A DNA stretch of 64,000 nt from Streptomyces sp. NBC_00775 (lineage in GTDB: Bacteria > Actinomycetota > Actinomycetes > Streptomycetales > Streptomycetaceae), in NCBI RefSeq assembly GCF_036347135.1, contig NZ_CP108938.1, positions 8,060,001 through 8,124,000 of the forward strand. The letters run 5' to 3'. This document shows positions 1-9,494 of the stretch, piece by piece. The notes under the pieces are model-generated. The model ran no database searches. It worked only from the letters and a program-made list of their open reading frames with translations, and had not been told where the DNA came from. Within the stretch, counting starts at the first letter, position 1. Each line of letters starts with the position of its first letter. A program made the position numbers and the translations under genes.

Positions 1-789
1 CACCAGCCGGTCGGCGGCGGCGAGGAAACGGCCCGGTGAGCGCAGCGTCAGCCCCCGTTCGTTGCCCGCTGTCGACATGGCGACCCGCCAGCCCTGGCCC
101 GGCTCGCCGATCACGTCCTCGTCGGGGACGAAGACGTCGTCCAGGAAGAGCTCCGCGAAGGCCGGTTTGCCGTCCAGGCGGCCGATCGGGCGGACGGTCA
201 CGCCGGGTGCGCGCAGGTCGAACATCAGGTAGGTGAGGCCTTGGTGGGGTTTCGGGGTGTCCGGCTCGCTGCGGAACAGGCCGAACGCGCGGTCGGCGAA
301 CGCGGCCCGCGACGACCAGGTCTTCTGCCCGCCGAGCAGCCAGCCGCCGTCCGTGCGCACGGCGCGGGAGGTGAGGGAGGCCAGGTCGGAGCCGGCCTCG
401 GGCTCGGACCATGCCTGTGCCCAGATGACCTCGCCCGTGGCCATCGGCGGCAGCACGCGCGCGCGTTGCTCCCGTGTGCCGTGGTCGAAGAGCGTCGGCG
501 CGAGGAGGCTGATGCCGTTCTGGCCGACCCGGCCCGGCGCGCCCGCCGCGTAGTACTCCTCCTCGAAGACCAGCCACCGGACGATGTCCGCGCCCCGGCC
601 GCCGTACTCCGTGGGCCAGGACACCACCGACCAGCGGTCCGCGGCCAGTTCGGCCTCCCACGCGCGGTGTGCGGCGAAACCCTCCTCGGTCTCCAGCGAG
701 GGGAGCGGGACGGACGGGACATGGGCGTCGAGCCAGGCCCGGGCCTCGGCGCGGAACGCCTCGTCGGCGGCGGAGTGGGTGAGATCCAT
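1..789 (-). CDS. Acyl-CoA dehydrogenase, partial (FadE30-like)
   Basis: The gene starts at 789 (ATG, MDLTHSAADEAF) and runs off the left edge, so about 263 N-terminal residues are present and the C-terminal helical domain is missing. Visible acyl-CoA dehydrogenase features are the N-terminal helical domain, the segment QAWSEPEAGSDLAS (substrate and FAD binding region) and the following beta domain with GQKTWSS. These enzymes oxidise acyl-CoA thioesters to enoyl-CoA with FAD. The position, back to back with ipdF and next to kstR2 and fadA6, matches the neighbourhood of fadE30 in mycobacterial steroid clusters, where it acts on the side chain of the ring C/D acid HIP-CoA. The FadE30 assignment is by context; FadE31 to FadE33 type enzymes are alternatives. 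It probably shares the palindromic operator at 839-858 with ipdF. Confidence 0.88.
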   Translation of the reverse strand, partial: MDLTHSAADEAFRAEARAWLDAHVPSVPLPSLETEEGFAAHRAWEAELAADRWSVVSWPTEYGGRGADIVRWLVFEEEYYAAGAPGRVGQNGISLLAPTLFDHGTREQRARVLPPMATGEVIWAQAWSEPEAGSDLASLTSRAVRTDGGWLLGGQKTWSSRAAFADRAFGLFRSEPDTPKPHQGLTYLMFDLRAPGVTVRPIGRLDGKPAFAELFLDDVFVPDEDVIGEPGQGWRVAMSTAGNERGLTLRSPGRFLAAADRLV

Positions 790-838
790 CGGCGGCACCC
801 TTCGGGGACGACGTTCGGTGACAACCTTCTGAGCCTTC

Positions 839-858
839 CCTAACAAGTGTTTGGTAGG
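839..858. promoter_or_regulatory. Putative KstR2 operator 1 (divergent ACAD/ipdF promoter)
   Basis: The sequence CCTAACAAGTGTTTGGTAGG lies 13 bp before ipdF and about 50 bp before the divergent acyl-CoA dehydrogenase. It shares 15 of 17 core positions with the reverse complement of the site at 7716-7734. Its core AACAAGTGTTTGGT fits, with one mismatch, the KstR2 box AnCAAGnnCTTGnT that I recall for mycobacteria. A TetR-family kstR2 homologue is two genes away. Binding is inferred. Confidence 0.6.
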
Positions 859-871
859 TTAGCGTGGAGTC

Positions 872-1663
872 ATGAGCGACGTCGAGAGCCCGGCGTACGT
901 ACCCGGGCACGGGCTGCTGAAGGGGCGCTCCGCCGTGATCACCGCCGCGGCGGGAGCGGGTATCGGCGGGGCCACGGCACGCAGGTTCCTGGAGGAGGGC
1001 GCGCGCGTGCTGATCAGCGACGCCCACGCGCGCAGGCTCAAGGAGAGCGAGCAGTCGCTCACCGAGGAGTTCGGCGCCGCGCGGGTCGCCTCCCTGCCCT
1101 GCGACGTCACCGACGAAGACCAGGTCCACGCCCTCTTCGACACGGCCGCCGGTCTGCACGGCGGCCTGGACATAGTCGTCAACAACGCCGGCCTGGGCGG
1201 CACCGCCGACCTCACCGACATGACCGACGAGCAGTGGTCGAAGGTCATCGACGTCACGCTGAACGGCACGTTCCGGTGTACGAGGGCGGCCCTGCGGCTG
1301 CTCAAGGAGCAGGGCGGCGGGGGAGTCGTCGTCAACAACGCCTCCGTCATCGGCTGGCGAGCCCAGGCAGGCCAGGCCCACTACGCCGCCGCCAAGGCCG
1401 GGGTCATGGCGCTCACCCGGTGCGCGGCGATCGAGGCCGCCGCGTACGGGGTGCGGGTCAACGCCGTGTCGCCGAGCCTCGCCATGCACCCGCACCTCGT
1501 GAAGGTGACCACGCCCGAACTCCTCGAAGAGCTGACCGCGCGCGAGGCCTTCGGGAGGTACGCCGAGCCCTGGGAGGTGGCCAACGTGATCGTGTTCCTG
1601 GCGTCCGGCTACTCCTCGTACATGACCGGAGAAGTCGTCGCGGTCAGCAGCCAGCATGCCTAG
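872..1663 (+). CDS. ipdF: IpdF-like short-chain dehydrogenase (steroid ring C/D pathway)
   Basis: A 263-residue classical short-chain dehydrogenase. The nucleotide-binding motif is AAAGAGIGGATARR near residue 30, unusual in having AxxxGIG as in mycobacterial IpdF. NNAG is present near residue 107, and the catalytic Tyr-x3-Lys is in HYAAAKAG, preceded by the Ser of NNASVIG. The enzyme is expected to interconvert a hydroxyl and a keto group of the HIP-CoA intermediate after ring A/B removal. It is the first gene of a three-gene run ipdF-kstR2-fadA6 with short gaps, and the proposed operator is directly upstream. The ATG at 872 is the only sensible start because the operator precedes it. Family is certain; the exact substrate is inferred from sequence resemblance and cluster context. 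Confidence 0.85.
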   Translation: MSDVESPAYVPGHGLLKGRSAVITAAAGAGIGGATARRFLEEGARVLISDAHARRLKESEQSLTEEFGAARVASLPCDVTDEDQVHALFDTAAGLHGGLDIVVNNAGLGGTADLTDMTDEQWSKVIDVTLNGTFRCTRAALRLLKEQGGGGVVVNNASVIGWRAQAGQAHYAAAKAGVMALTRCAAIEAAAYGVRVNAVSPSLAMHPHLVKVTTPELLEELTAREAFGRYAEPWEVANVIVFLASGYSSYMTGEVVAVSSQHA

Positions 1664-1720
1664 CCGCGAGGCAATGGCCGGCATGCGTGGTCCCTTGGCA
1701 CGGAGGACCACAATGGACCC

Positions 1721-2332
1721 GTGCCTACCAAGAAGAAGCCCCAGGTGACCGCCTCGCCGGAGCGGCGCCGTGAACTGCTCGACACCGCCGCCGAGGTCTT
1801 CGCCGAGCAGGGCTACAACGCCACCACCGTACGCAAGATCGCGGACGAGGCCGGGATGCTCGCGGGCAGCCTCTACTACCACTTCGACTCCAAGGAATCG
1901 ATGCTGGAGGAGATCCTGCGGACCTTCCTCGACGAGCTCTGGAACGGGTACGACACCGTCCTGGACGCCGAACTCGGCCCCCGGGAGACCCTGGAGGCCC
2001 TGGTCACCGAGTCCTTCCGGGAGATCGACCGGCACCGTGCCGCCGTCGCGATCTACCAGAAGGAGTCCCGGCACCTCGCGGCCCAGCAGCGCTTCGCGTT
2101 CCTCGCCGAATCGCAGCGCAACTTCGAGAAGGCGTGGCTGAGCACCCTGGAGCGCGGCGTCGAGGCCGAGGTCTTCCGGGCCGACCTCGACATCCGGCTC
2201 ACCTACCGCTTCGTGCGCGACACCGTGTGGGTCGCCGCGTCCTGGTACCGGCCCGGCGGACAGCACAGCCCGGAGGAGATCGCCCGCCAGTACCTGTCGA
2301 TGGTGCTCGACGGGATCGCCGTACGTGAATGA
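1721..2332 (+). CDS. kstR2: TetR-family repressor, KstR2-like
   Basis: A 203-residue TetR regulator starting at GTG (MPTKKKPQVTAS). The N-terminal helix-turn-helix spans about residues 15-60 with TVRKIADEAGMLAGSLYYHF as the recognition region, and the rest is an all-helical ligand-binding and dimer domain. The gene lies between ipdF and fadA6, as kstR2 does between the same genes in mycobacteria. There it represses the HIP genes and is released by HIP-CoA. Its likely operators in this window are 839-858 and 7716-7734. A GGAGG at 1702-1706 is somewhat far from the GTG. TetR family is certain; KstR2 identity rests on the neighbourhood and length. Confidence 0.85.
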   Translation: MPTKKKPQVTASPERRRELLDTAAEVFAEQGYNATTVRKIADEAGMLAGSLYYHFDSKESMLEEILRTFLDELWNGYDTVLDAELGPRETLEALVTESFREIDRHRAAVAIYQKESRHLAAQQRFAFLAESQRNFEKAWLSTLERGVEAEVFRADLDIRLTYRFVRDTVWVAASWYRPGGQHSPEEIARQYLSMVLDGIAVRE

Positions 2333-2355
2333 CCCATGTCTGTGAGGGAGTTGTC

Positions 2356-3513
<1,158 letters not shown>

Positions 3514-3583
3514 CACCTCCGCCGCCCCGAACCCGGGGCTTCCCGGGCCCGAGTCCTTCCAGGGGCCCAGGTCCGCAAGAGCT

Positions 3584-4222
3584 CTAGCGGGTCAGCGAGA
3601 AGCCCAGCCACACCGCGGCCGCGACCTCCACCATGCCCGGTGCGAGGTCGCCGCCGCCCGCGCCGCCGGCATTCTGGCCGTGGCCGCGGTAGGGCGTGAC
3701 CGACTCCGGATCCACGTCCTCGACGTGCACCACCGGACCCAGCGAGACATCGGCGGCCTCCGCGTAGACCCCCGCCTTGCGGCGGGCCGCCTCGACCGCT
3801 CTGCGCCGGGCCTCGTCGCGCAGCGCGGACTTGTCCTGTACGTCGAAGAGGACATCGTCGACGTGGTTCGCGCCCGCGTTCACCGCGTCCACGATCAGCT
3901 GCTGCAGCGCGTCCAGGTTCGTGGTCTCGATGGTGAACGTCGCCATGCAGCGGTAGCCGAGGAACTTGCGGTCAGCGCCGTATCCGTCGTACGCGGACTT
4001 GAGCGAGAGCCGGGAGCCCGACACCTTCGCGTCGGGTATGCCGTGCCGGCGCAGGGTCTCGCGCAGCGCGGACACCGCCGTGCCCGCCTTGTCGAAGGCC
4101 TTGTCCGCCGTCGGCGCGAGTAGGTCCACGGCCAGCTTCAGGCGCGCGAGCTGCGGCTCGGCCTGCACGCTGCCCGTGCCGAACACACTGAGACCCCAAG
4201 GCTGTCTGATCGTCTGATACAT
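3584..4222 (-). CDS. SIMPL (DUF541) domain protein 1
   Basis: A 212-residue protein of the SIMPL/DUF541 family, recognised from the N-terminal strand WGLSVFGTGSVQAEPQLARL, the regular helical stretch, and the motif FLGYRCMATFTIETTNLDALQQLIVDAVNAGAN. No signal peptide is visible, unlike many periplasmic SIMPL proteins, so it is probably cytoplasmic. It follows ipdC on the same strand with about 9 bp between stop and start, so it is likely the last gene of the echA20-ipdABC transcript. Its biochemical role is unknown. A second, unrelated-in-context SIMPL gene lies at 27223-27957. Confidence 0.8.
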   Translation of the reverse strand: MYQTIRQPWGLSVFGTGSVQAEPQLARLKLAVDLLAPTADKAFDKAGTAVSALRETLRRHGIPDAKVSGSRLSLKSAYDGYGADRKFLGYRCMATFTIETTNLDALQQLIVDAVNAGANHVDDVLFDVQDKSALRDEARRRAVEAARRKAGVYAEAADVSLGPVVHVEDVDPESVTPYRGHGQNAGGAGGGDLAPGMVEVAAAVWLGFSLTR

Positions 4223-4231
4223 GCGGGCGAT

Positions 4232-5296
4232 TCAAACACCCTCGCGGTCGGACAGGGCGGAAAATCCACTGATGACCGCCTCTGCCTGAACCATGATCCG
4301 CTCCACCAGCTCGGCGCACGAGGGGAGTTCGTCGATCACCCCGGCCACCTGCCCGGCCGCCATCACCCCCAGATCCGTGCGCCCTTCGACCATCGACGCA
4401 CGCAGCAGCATCGGCGCGTTGGCCGCGAGCAGCACCTGACTCCAGGACAGGTCCTTGCCGTGCTTCATCGCGAGCCCGTCGCGGATCATCTGCGGCCAGG
4501 AGAGCCCGGACAGCTTCCGGAAGCCGGCGGCCCGGCGGGCGGCCCGGACGAGGGACTTCGTACGGCCGGACTTCTCCAGGGAGCTGACGAGGTCCGTACG
4601 GAGCATGCGGTGCGGGAGTCCGTCCACGGCCGTGGTGACGGTGACGTCCTTGACTGTCGCCGCCAGGTACTTCGCCTTCACCGCGTCCGGAACCGTCGAG
4701 TCCGAGGTGAGCAGGAAACGGGTGCCCATGGCGATGCCCGCCGCCCCGTACGCCAGCGCCGCCACCAGCCCCCGCCCGTCGTGGAAGCCGCCCGCCGCCA
4801 CGACCGGGATGCCGACCGCGTCCACGACCTGCGGCAGCAGTACGGTCGTCGCCACTTCACCGGTGTGCCCGCCGCCCTCGCCGCCCTGCACGAGCACCGC
4901 GTCGGCGCCCCATGCGGCGACCTTCTCGGCATGCCGCCGCGCCCCGACGGAAGGGATGACGACCACGCCCGCGTCCTTCAGTTCGGCGATCAGCTCGCGC
5001 GAGGGAGCGAGCGCGAAGGACGCGACGCGCACGCCCTCGTCGATGATGATCCGTACACGGTCGCCCGCGTCCCCCGCGTCGGCGCGCAGATTCACTCCGA
5101 ACGGCTGGTCCGTGCGGGACCTTACCTCCCGTACAGAGTCCCGGAGTTGGTCGAGCGTCATCGTCGCGGAGGCCAGGATGCCCAGTGCGCCCGCGTTCGC
5201 CGTGGCCGACACCAGGCGGGGGCCCGCCACCCAGCCCATGCCGGTCTGCACGACCGGGTGGCGGACTCCGACGAGCCGGGTCAGCGCGGTCTCCAT
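4232..5296 (-). CDS. ipdC: IpdC-like FMN-dependent oxidoreductase (nitronate monooxygenase family)
   Basis: A 354-residue TIM-barrel flavoprotein of the 2-nitropropane dioxygenase fold. Visible motifs are the N-terminal HPVVQTGMGWVAGPRL, the central VQGGEGGGHTGE with its flavin-contacting His, and the C-terminal barrel segment VVAAGGFHDGRGLVAALAYGAAGIAMGTRF that binds the FMN phosphate. In mycobacteria and rhodococci IpdC acts with IpdF on the HIP-derived CoA thioester before D-ring opening. Its ATG overlaps the ipdB stop by one base, so the genes are translationally coupled. Annotation as a generic nitronate monooxygenase would miss the pathway role given by context. Confidence 0.85.
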   Translation of the reverse strand: METALTRLVGVRHPVVQTGMGWVAGPRLVSATANAGALGILASATMTLDQLRDSVREVRSRTDQPFGVNLRADAGDAGDRVRIIIDEGVRVASFALAPSRELIAELKDAGVVVIPSVGARRHAEKVAAWGADAVLVQGGEGGGHTGEVATTVLLPQVVDAVGIPVVAAGGFHDGRGLVAALAYGAAGIAMGTRFLLTSDSTVPDAVKAKYLAATVKDVTVTTAVDGLPHRMLRTDLVSSLEKSGRTKSLVRAARRAAGFRKLSGLSWPQMIRDGLAMKHGKDLSWSQVLLAANAPMLLRASMVEGRTDLGVMAAGQVAGVIDELPSCAELVERIMVQAEAVISGFSALSDREGV

Positions 5297-6045
5297 CAGA
5301 GCCCGGCCTTTCCCGCTACGGGAACCTCGCGGTTCCGGGTGCCCTGGGGGTCGATGACCTCACGGATCAACTCCAGCTCCCGTGACGTCGGTTCACGCGT
5401 GTACGGCACCTGGTCGGGGACGTGCAGCTCGAAGCCCGTCGCCTCCCTCACCCGCTCGACCGTGACGCCCGGGTGCAGCGAGGCGAGGCGCATCGAGTGG
5501 TCGGGCGTGGCGAAGTCGAGGACGGCGAGGTCGGTCACCACGCGCGGGACGCGGTGGAAACGCGTGGCGCTCGGGCCCGCCGCGGCGGCGCGGTCGTACC
5601 CCACCCCGCACACCATGTCGACCCGCTCGACGAAGACGCGCGGTGAGTGCTTGGGAACCCAGTAACTGGTCGGGTTGTTGAGGGTGTTGACCGGGGCTCC
5701 GCGCACGCCGAGCAGTTGGCGCGTGGGTCTGGCCCAGTCTCCGATGCAGGAGATGTTCTGGTTGCCGAAGCGGTCGATCTGGCTCGCGCCCATCATCACG
5801 TGCCGACGGCCGCCGGTGACCATCGTCAGATGCCGGCGGTAGGGCAGCCAGCCCTCCGGTGTGCCGTCGAGGCCGACGAGCATCGCCTCGCCGTCCGTCA
5901 GCAGCAGGTCGGGCGAGAAGGTGCGCCTGGCGAGGCGGGCGCCGATGGACGGGATCAGGCCCATGGGGCTGGCGAGCACCTCGCCGTTGTCCCGCCAGGC
6001 CTCGGCACAGGCGATCACGCAGTACTCGGCACGGGTCGCGGTCAC
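5296..6045 (-). CDS. ipdB: IpdB-like subunit of the COCHEA-CoA hydrolase (CoA-transferase fold)
   Basis: A 249-residue protein of the class I CoA-transferase beta-subunit fold. The GTG start at 6045 overlaps the ipdA stop as GTGA. Motifs include TDGEAMLVG, HVMMGASQIDRFGNQNIS and the segment NNPTSYWVPKHSPRVFVERVD typical of IpdB. IpdAB hydrolyses the C ring of the cyclohexene-dione CoA intermediate in steroid degradation and does not transfer CoA, which fits the absence of the usual catalytic Glu context. It partners with the adjacent IpdA. An open frame continues upstream of the GTG inside ipdA, but coupling and length favour 6045. Confidence 0.87.
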   Translation of the reverse strand: MTATRAEYCVIACAEAWRDNGEVLASPMGLIPSIGARLARRTFSPDLLLTDGEAMLVGLDGTPEGWLPYRRHLTMVTGGRRHVMMGASQIDRFGNQNISCIGDWARPTRQLLGVRGAPVNTLNNPTSYWVPKHSPRVFVERVDMVCGVGYDRAAAAGPSATRFHRVPRVVTDLAVLDFATPDHSMRLASLHPGVTVERVREATGFELHVPDQVPYTREPTSRELELIREVIDPQGTRNREVPVAGKAGL

Positions 6046-6908
6046 TGGCTCCGCTCCTTCCGCCAGGCCTGGACGGCGCGCTGGTAGGCGTGTTCGTCGC
6101 CACCGAGGAAGCGCTCGGCGAACTCGGAGTACGGCGTCGTGGCGTACAGCTTCTGGAAGGCCTCGTCGCGCCCGTAGTCGGGTACGCACGAGGTGAAGTG
6201 GGCGCCGTTCGGGGCCTCGACGACGCCCGTCACGCTCGACCGGTCGAGCAGCAGCGTCTGCGGCGCGGCCTCCTTGGTCAGCTCCGCGGTGTCGACGACG
6301 CGCTCGCAGGAGACGTACGCCGTGTCCGCGGCCTCGCAGAACAGGTCGTCGAAGTACGGGTCCGGACCCAGGTACTGGCCGTTGCCGAGGCGGTCCGCGC
6401 GGTTCATGTGGACCAGGGCCGCGTCCAGGCGCAGGGCGGGCATGGCGACGAACTCCTCCCGTATCCCCGAGGGCCCGTCGGCGTACGGCGAAGTGACCGT
6501 CCGCAGGCCGGGGTTGACCCGCATCACGTCCGAGCCGATGCCGGCCCGCACCGGCAGGAACGGCAGCCGGTTGGCGGCGGCGCGCAGCCCCCACATGAAC
6601 ATCGCCTCGTCGACCTCCATCAGCTCGAAGGCGCCGCGCTCGCGCGCCGCCCGGTAGTGCGGTTCGAGCGGGATCGAGTCGAGCGTCGCGAAAGCGGTGA
6701 CGAGCTTGCGTATCCGTCCCGCGGCGGCGAGCAGGCCCACGTCCGGGCCGCCGTACGAGACCACCGTGAGATCGGTGATCCCGGTGCGGAGCAGCGCTCT
6801 CACCAGAGCCATCGGCTTGCGGCGCGAGCCCCAGCCGCCGATGCCGAGGGTCATCCCGCCGCGCAGCCGGGAGACCGCCTCGTCGGGAGTCATGGTCTTG
6901 TCGCTCAC
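6042..6908 (-). CDS. ipdA: IpdA-like subunit of the COCHEA-CoA hydrolase (CoA-transferase fold)
   Basis: A 288-residue CoA-transferase alpha-type subunit. Near the N terminus GMTLGIGGWGSRRKPMALVR is the family's CoA-binding glycine-rich turn with the GGWGSRRKP variant seen in IpdA. Later LVHMNRADRLGNGQYLG matches the fold. It forms the heterocomplex with IpdB that opens steroid ring C. The ATG at 6908 overlaps the echA20 stop by four bases, and its own stop overlaps ipdB by four, so echA20-ipdA-ipdB-ipdC is a tightly coupled operon. Confidence 0.88.
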   Translation of the reverse strand: MSDKTMTPDEAVSRLRGGMTLGIGGWGSRRKPMALVRALLRTGITDLTVVSYGGPDVGLLAAAGRIRKLVTAFATLDSIPLEPHYRAARERGAFELMEVDEAMFMWGLRAAANRLPFLPVRAGIGSDVMRVNPGLRTVTSPYADGPSGIREEFVAMPALRLDAALVHMNRADRLGNGQYLGPDPYFDDLFCEAADTAYVSCERVVDTAELTKEAAPQTLLLDRSSVTGVVEAPNGAHFTSCVPDYGRDEAFQKLYATTPYSEFAERFLGGDEHAYQRAVQAWRKERSQ

Positions 6909-7696
6909 TCTTCAGCCCCCTCCTTTCCGATCTTTCCGGCTTTTCCGAAGGTGTCGCGGACGCGGTCGGCGACCCCGCTGAGGTTCGCCTCGAAGGTGAA
7001 GCCCTGCTCGAAGCGGTAGCTGCGGCGGACGTCGACGGGGTCGATGCCGTTGATGGCGGCCTTGGCCAGGCGGATCAGCTGCCCGTCCTTGGCGGCTATC
7101 TCGCGCGCCAGCTCCAGGGCCGCCGCCCGCAGTTCCTCGCGCGGCACGACCTTCCACACCGAGCCGTGCGCGTGCAGTTCGGCCGCGGTCGCGGTGCGCG
7201 AGGTGTAGTACAGGGCGCGCATCAGGTGCTGCGGGACCAGCCGGGCCAGATGCGTGGCCGCGCCGAGCGCGCCGCGGTCGAGTTCGGGCAGCCCGAAGGT
7301 CGCGTCCTCGCTCGCCACGATCGCGTCCGCGTTCCCCACGAGCCCTATCCCGCCGCCCAGACAGAAGCCCCGCACCGCCGCGACGACGGGCACCTCGCAC
7401 TCGTACACCGCGGCGAAGGCCTCGAAGCAGCCGCGGTTGGCGTCTATGAGCGTGTGATGGCCCCCGGTGGCCCCACTGTTCTCGGCGGCCCGCTGCATCT
7501 CCTTGATGTCGACGCCCGCGTTGAAACCGCGCCCCTCCGCCGTCAGCACGACACAGCGGATCCCGGGGTCGCGGCCCGCCGCGCGGACGGCGTCGGCCAG
7601 GTCGAACCAGCCCCGCACCGGCAGCGCGTTCACCGGCGGGAAGTCGACCGTGACGACGGAAATCCCCTTTTCCGGGGACGAGGTGGAGACACCCAT
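6905..7696 (-). CDS. echA20: EchA20-like enoyl-CoA hydratase/isomerase family hydrolase
   Basis: A 263-residue crotonase-fold protein. The oxyanion-hole segments GRGFNAGVDIKEM (about residues 55-67) and AVRGFCLGGGIGLVGNADAIVASEDATFGLPELDRG are clear, the latter ending in the usual PE active-site region. In the HIP pathway EchA20 hydrolyses the D ring of the bicyclic CoA thioester before IpdAB opens ring C. It heads the leftward operon and shares the divergent promoter and proposed operator at 7716-7734 with the short-chain dehydrogenase at 7779. The start at 7696 is only 20 bp from that operator. Confidence 0.87.
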   Translation of the reverse strand: MGVSTSSPEKGISVVTVDFPPVNALPVRGWFDLADAVRAAGRDPGIRCVVLTAEGRGFNAGVDIKEMQRAAENSGATGGHHTLIDANRGCFEAFAAVYECEVPVVAAVRGFCLGGGIGLVGNADAIVASEDATFGLPELDRGALGAATHLARLVPQHLMRALYYTSRTATAAELHAHGSVWKVVPREELRAAALELAREIAAKDGQLIRLAKAAINGIDPVDVRRSYRFEQGFTFEANLSGVADRVRDTFGKAGKIGKEGAEE

Positions 7697-7715
7697 GGGC
7701 GCATCAGCTACCTTT

Positions 7716-7734
7716 CCACCAAACGTTTGTTAGG
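7716..7734. promoter_or_regulatory. Putative KstR2 operator 2 (divergent echA20/SDR promoter)
   Basis: CCACCAAACGTTTGTTAGG contains the perfect 10-bp palindrome CAAACGTTTG. Its reverse complement aligns with the site at 839-858 over 17 bases with only the two central bases different. It sits between the divergent echA20 and SDR starts, where a single repressor could control both transcripts. The regulator is inferred to be the local KstR2. Confidence 0.6.
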
Positions 7735-7778
7735 CACATCTCGAAGCTAGCAGCGATTGCATCCGCGCGGGAGGCCCT

Positions 7779-8528
7779 GTGGACAACCTGGATCTCGGAG
7801 GCAGGACCGTCGTCGTCACGGGCGGCACCCGCGGCGTCGGGGCCGGCATCGCACGGGCGTTCGCACGAGCGGGCGCACACGTCGTCGTCTGCGCGCGCAG
7901 GCCGCCCGAAGTGCCGGTGGAGGGAATCGGCTTCGTGCCCGTCGACCTGCGCGACACGGCCGCCGTGCACGCCTTCTTCGACGCGCTGCCCCGGCTCGAC
8001 GTCCTGGTCAACAACGCGGGCGGCGCGCCCTACCGGCCCCTCGCCGAGGCGGACGCGGCACGGCACGCACGCGTCATCGAGCTCAACCTCACCGCTCCGC
8101 TCACCGCCTCGATCGCCGCCTACGAACACCTCAGGCGGACCAAGGGCTCGATCGTGATGATCGGCAGCGTGAGCGGAACACGGCCGTCGCCCGGCTCGGC
8201 GGCCTACGGGGCGGCCAAAGCGGGCCTGGAGAACCTGGCCCGCTCGATGGCCGTCGAATGGGCCCCCGACATCCGGGTCAACACCCTGGTCGTCGGCATG
8301 GTCCGCACCGAACTGGCCCACCTGCACTACGGCGGCGAGGACGGCATCGTCGCCGTCGCGCGCACCGTCCCGCTGGGCCGCCTCGCCCAGCCGTCCGACA
8401 TCGGCGAGGCAGCCGTCTTCCTCGCCTCCGACGCCGCCGCGTACATCACCGGGGCCTCGCTGCTCGTCCACGGGGGCGGGGAGCGGCCCGCCTTCCTCGA
8501 TGCCGCAACTGCCAACAAGGAGAACTGA
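7779..8528 (+). CDS. Short-chain dehydrogenase (steroid cluster, Rv3549c-like)
   Basis: A 249-residue classical SDR starting at GTG (MDNLDLGGRTVVVTGGTRG). The cofactor motif TGGTRGVGAGIA lies near residue 14, the NNAGG near residue 79, the catalytic Ser in IGSVSG and Tyr-x3-Lys in AAYGAAKAG. It probably uses NAD(H) or NADP(H) on a hydroxy/keto CoA thioester. The divergent placement to echA20 and the following second SDR match the Rv3548c-Rv3549c pair bordering echA20 in Mycobacterium tuberculosis; the specific substrate is unknown. It is followed by the next SDR with one base between the stop and the ATG. Confidence 0.85.
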   Translation: MDNLDLGGRTVVVTGGTRGVGAGIARAFARAGAHVVVCARRPPEVPVEGIGFVPVDLRDTAAVHAFFDALPRLDVLVNNAGGAPYRPLAEADAARHARVIELNLTAPLTASIAAYEHLRRTKGSIVMIGSVSGTRPSPGSAAYGAAKAGLENLARSMAVEWAPDIRVNTLVVGMVRTELAHLHYGGEDGIVAVARTVPLGRLAQPSDIGEAAVFLASDAAAYITGASLLVHGGGERPAFLDAATANKEN

Positions 8529-8529
8529 G

Positions 8530-9444
8530 ATGAGCGCACGGCTGCTGTGTGAGGGGCGAGTCGTGATCGTCACGGGCGCGGGCCGCGGACTCGGCCGGGC
8601 CCACGCGCTCGCGTACGCCGCCGAGGGCGCGCGGGTCGTCGTCAACGACCTCGGGGTCGGCCTCGACGGCACACCGGGACCGGACAGTCCCGCCCGGCAG
8701 GTCGCAGACGAGATCCGCGCGGCGGGCGGCGAGGCGGTGGCCCACGGCGGCGACATCGCGACGACCGAGGGCGCCGCCTCCCTCATCGGCGCCGCCCTGG
8801 AGACGTACGGCCGTCTCGACACCCTCGTCAACAACGCCGGGTTCCTGCGCGACCGGATGCTGGTCAACCTCGACGAGGACGACTGGGACGCCGTGCTGCG
8901 CGTCCACCTCAAAGGGCACTTCCTGCCGCTGAAGCACGCGGCGGCGCACTGGCGGGCGGAGACCAGGGCGGGCCGGACACCACAGGCCCGAGTCGTCAAC
9001 ACCAGCAGCGGAGCAGGGCTGTTGGGATCGGTCGGGCAGGGCAACTACAGCGCCGCCAAGGCCGCGATCATCGGGCTGACGCTCGTCGCCGCCGCCGAGA
9101 TGGGGCGGTACGGCGTCCAGGTCAACGCGATCGCTCCCGCGGCCCGCACCCGGATGACCGAACAGACCTTCGCCGAGACCATGACGGCCCCCGGCTCCGG
9201 CTTCGACGCCATGGCGCCCGAGAACGTCTCACCACTGGTGGTCTGGCTCGGCTCGGCCGCGAGCGCGGGCGTCACCGGCCGTGTCTTCGAGACCGAGGGC
9301 GGGCGGATCACCGTGATGGAGGGCTGGCGGCCGGGCCCGACCGCGGAAAAGGGCGCGAGGTGGACGCCGTCGGAGGCGGGCGAGACGACGTTGAAGCTGC
9401 TGGCGGAGGCGGAGATTCCGGGGGCGGTGTACGGGGCGCGGTAG
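8530..9444 (+). CDS. Short-chain dehydrogenase (steroid cluster, Rv3548c-like)
   Basis: A 304-residue SDR. The ATG at 8530 has the ribosome site AAGGAGAAC immediately upstream at 8517-8525, inside the end of the preceding gene. Motifs are VTGAGRGLGRAHALAYAAEGA, the NDLGV segment typical of the hydroxyacyl-CoA dehydrogenase branch, NNAGFLRDRM, and Tyr-x3-Lys in GNYSAAKAA. It is longer than the average SDR because of the NDLGVGLDGTPGPDSPARQV insert and a C-terminal tail. These features suggest a beta-hydroxyacyl-CoA dehydrogenase in steroid ring or side-chain beta-oxidation. It is the last gene of its transcript, ending at the terminator at 9455. Confidence 0.85.
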   Translation: MSARLLCEGRVVIVTGAGRGLGRAHALAYAAEGARVVVNDLGVGLDGTPGPDSPARQVADEIRAAGGEAVAHGGDIATTEGAASLIGAALETYGRLDTLVNNAGFLRDRMLVNLDEDDWDAVLRVHLKGHFLPLKHAAAHWRAETRAGRTPQARVVNTSSGAGLLGSVGQGNYSAAKAAIIGLTLVAAAEMGRYGVQVNAIAPAARTRMTEQTFAETMTAPGSGFDAMAPENVSPLVVWLGSAASAGVTGRVFETEGGRITVMEGWRPGPTAEKGARWTPSEAGETTLKLLAEAEIPGAVYGAR

Positions 9445-9454
9445 TGCGATCGGC

Positions 9455-9483
9455 GGGGCCTGGGGGCTGCGCCCCCAGGCCCC
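9455..9483 (+). terminator. Perfect 13-bp hairpin after the SDR operon
   Basis: A GGGGCCTGGGGGC stem pairs exactly with its complement around a TGC loop, beginning 10 bp after the SDR stop and followed by CTAAAAG. The stem belongs to the GTCTGGGGGC-GCAGCCCCCAG type of dispersed Streptomyces intergenic hairpin, also seen near 22149 and in imperfect form near 63968. Confidence 0.7.
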
Positions 9484-9494
9484 GCTAAAAGATT

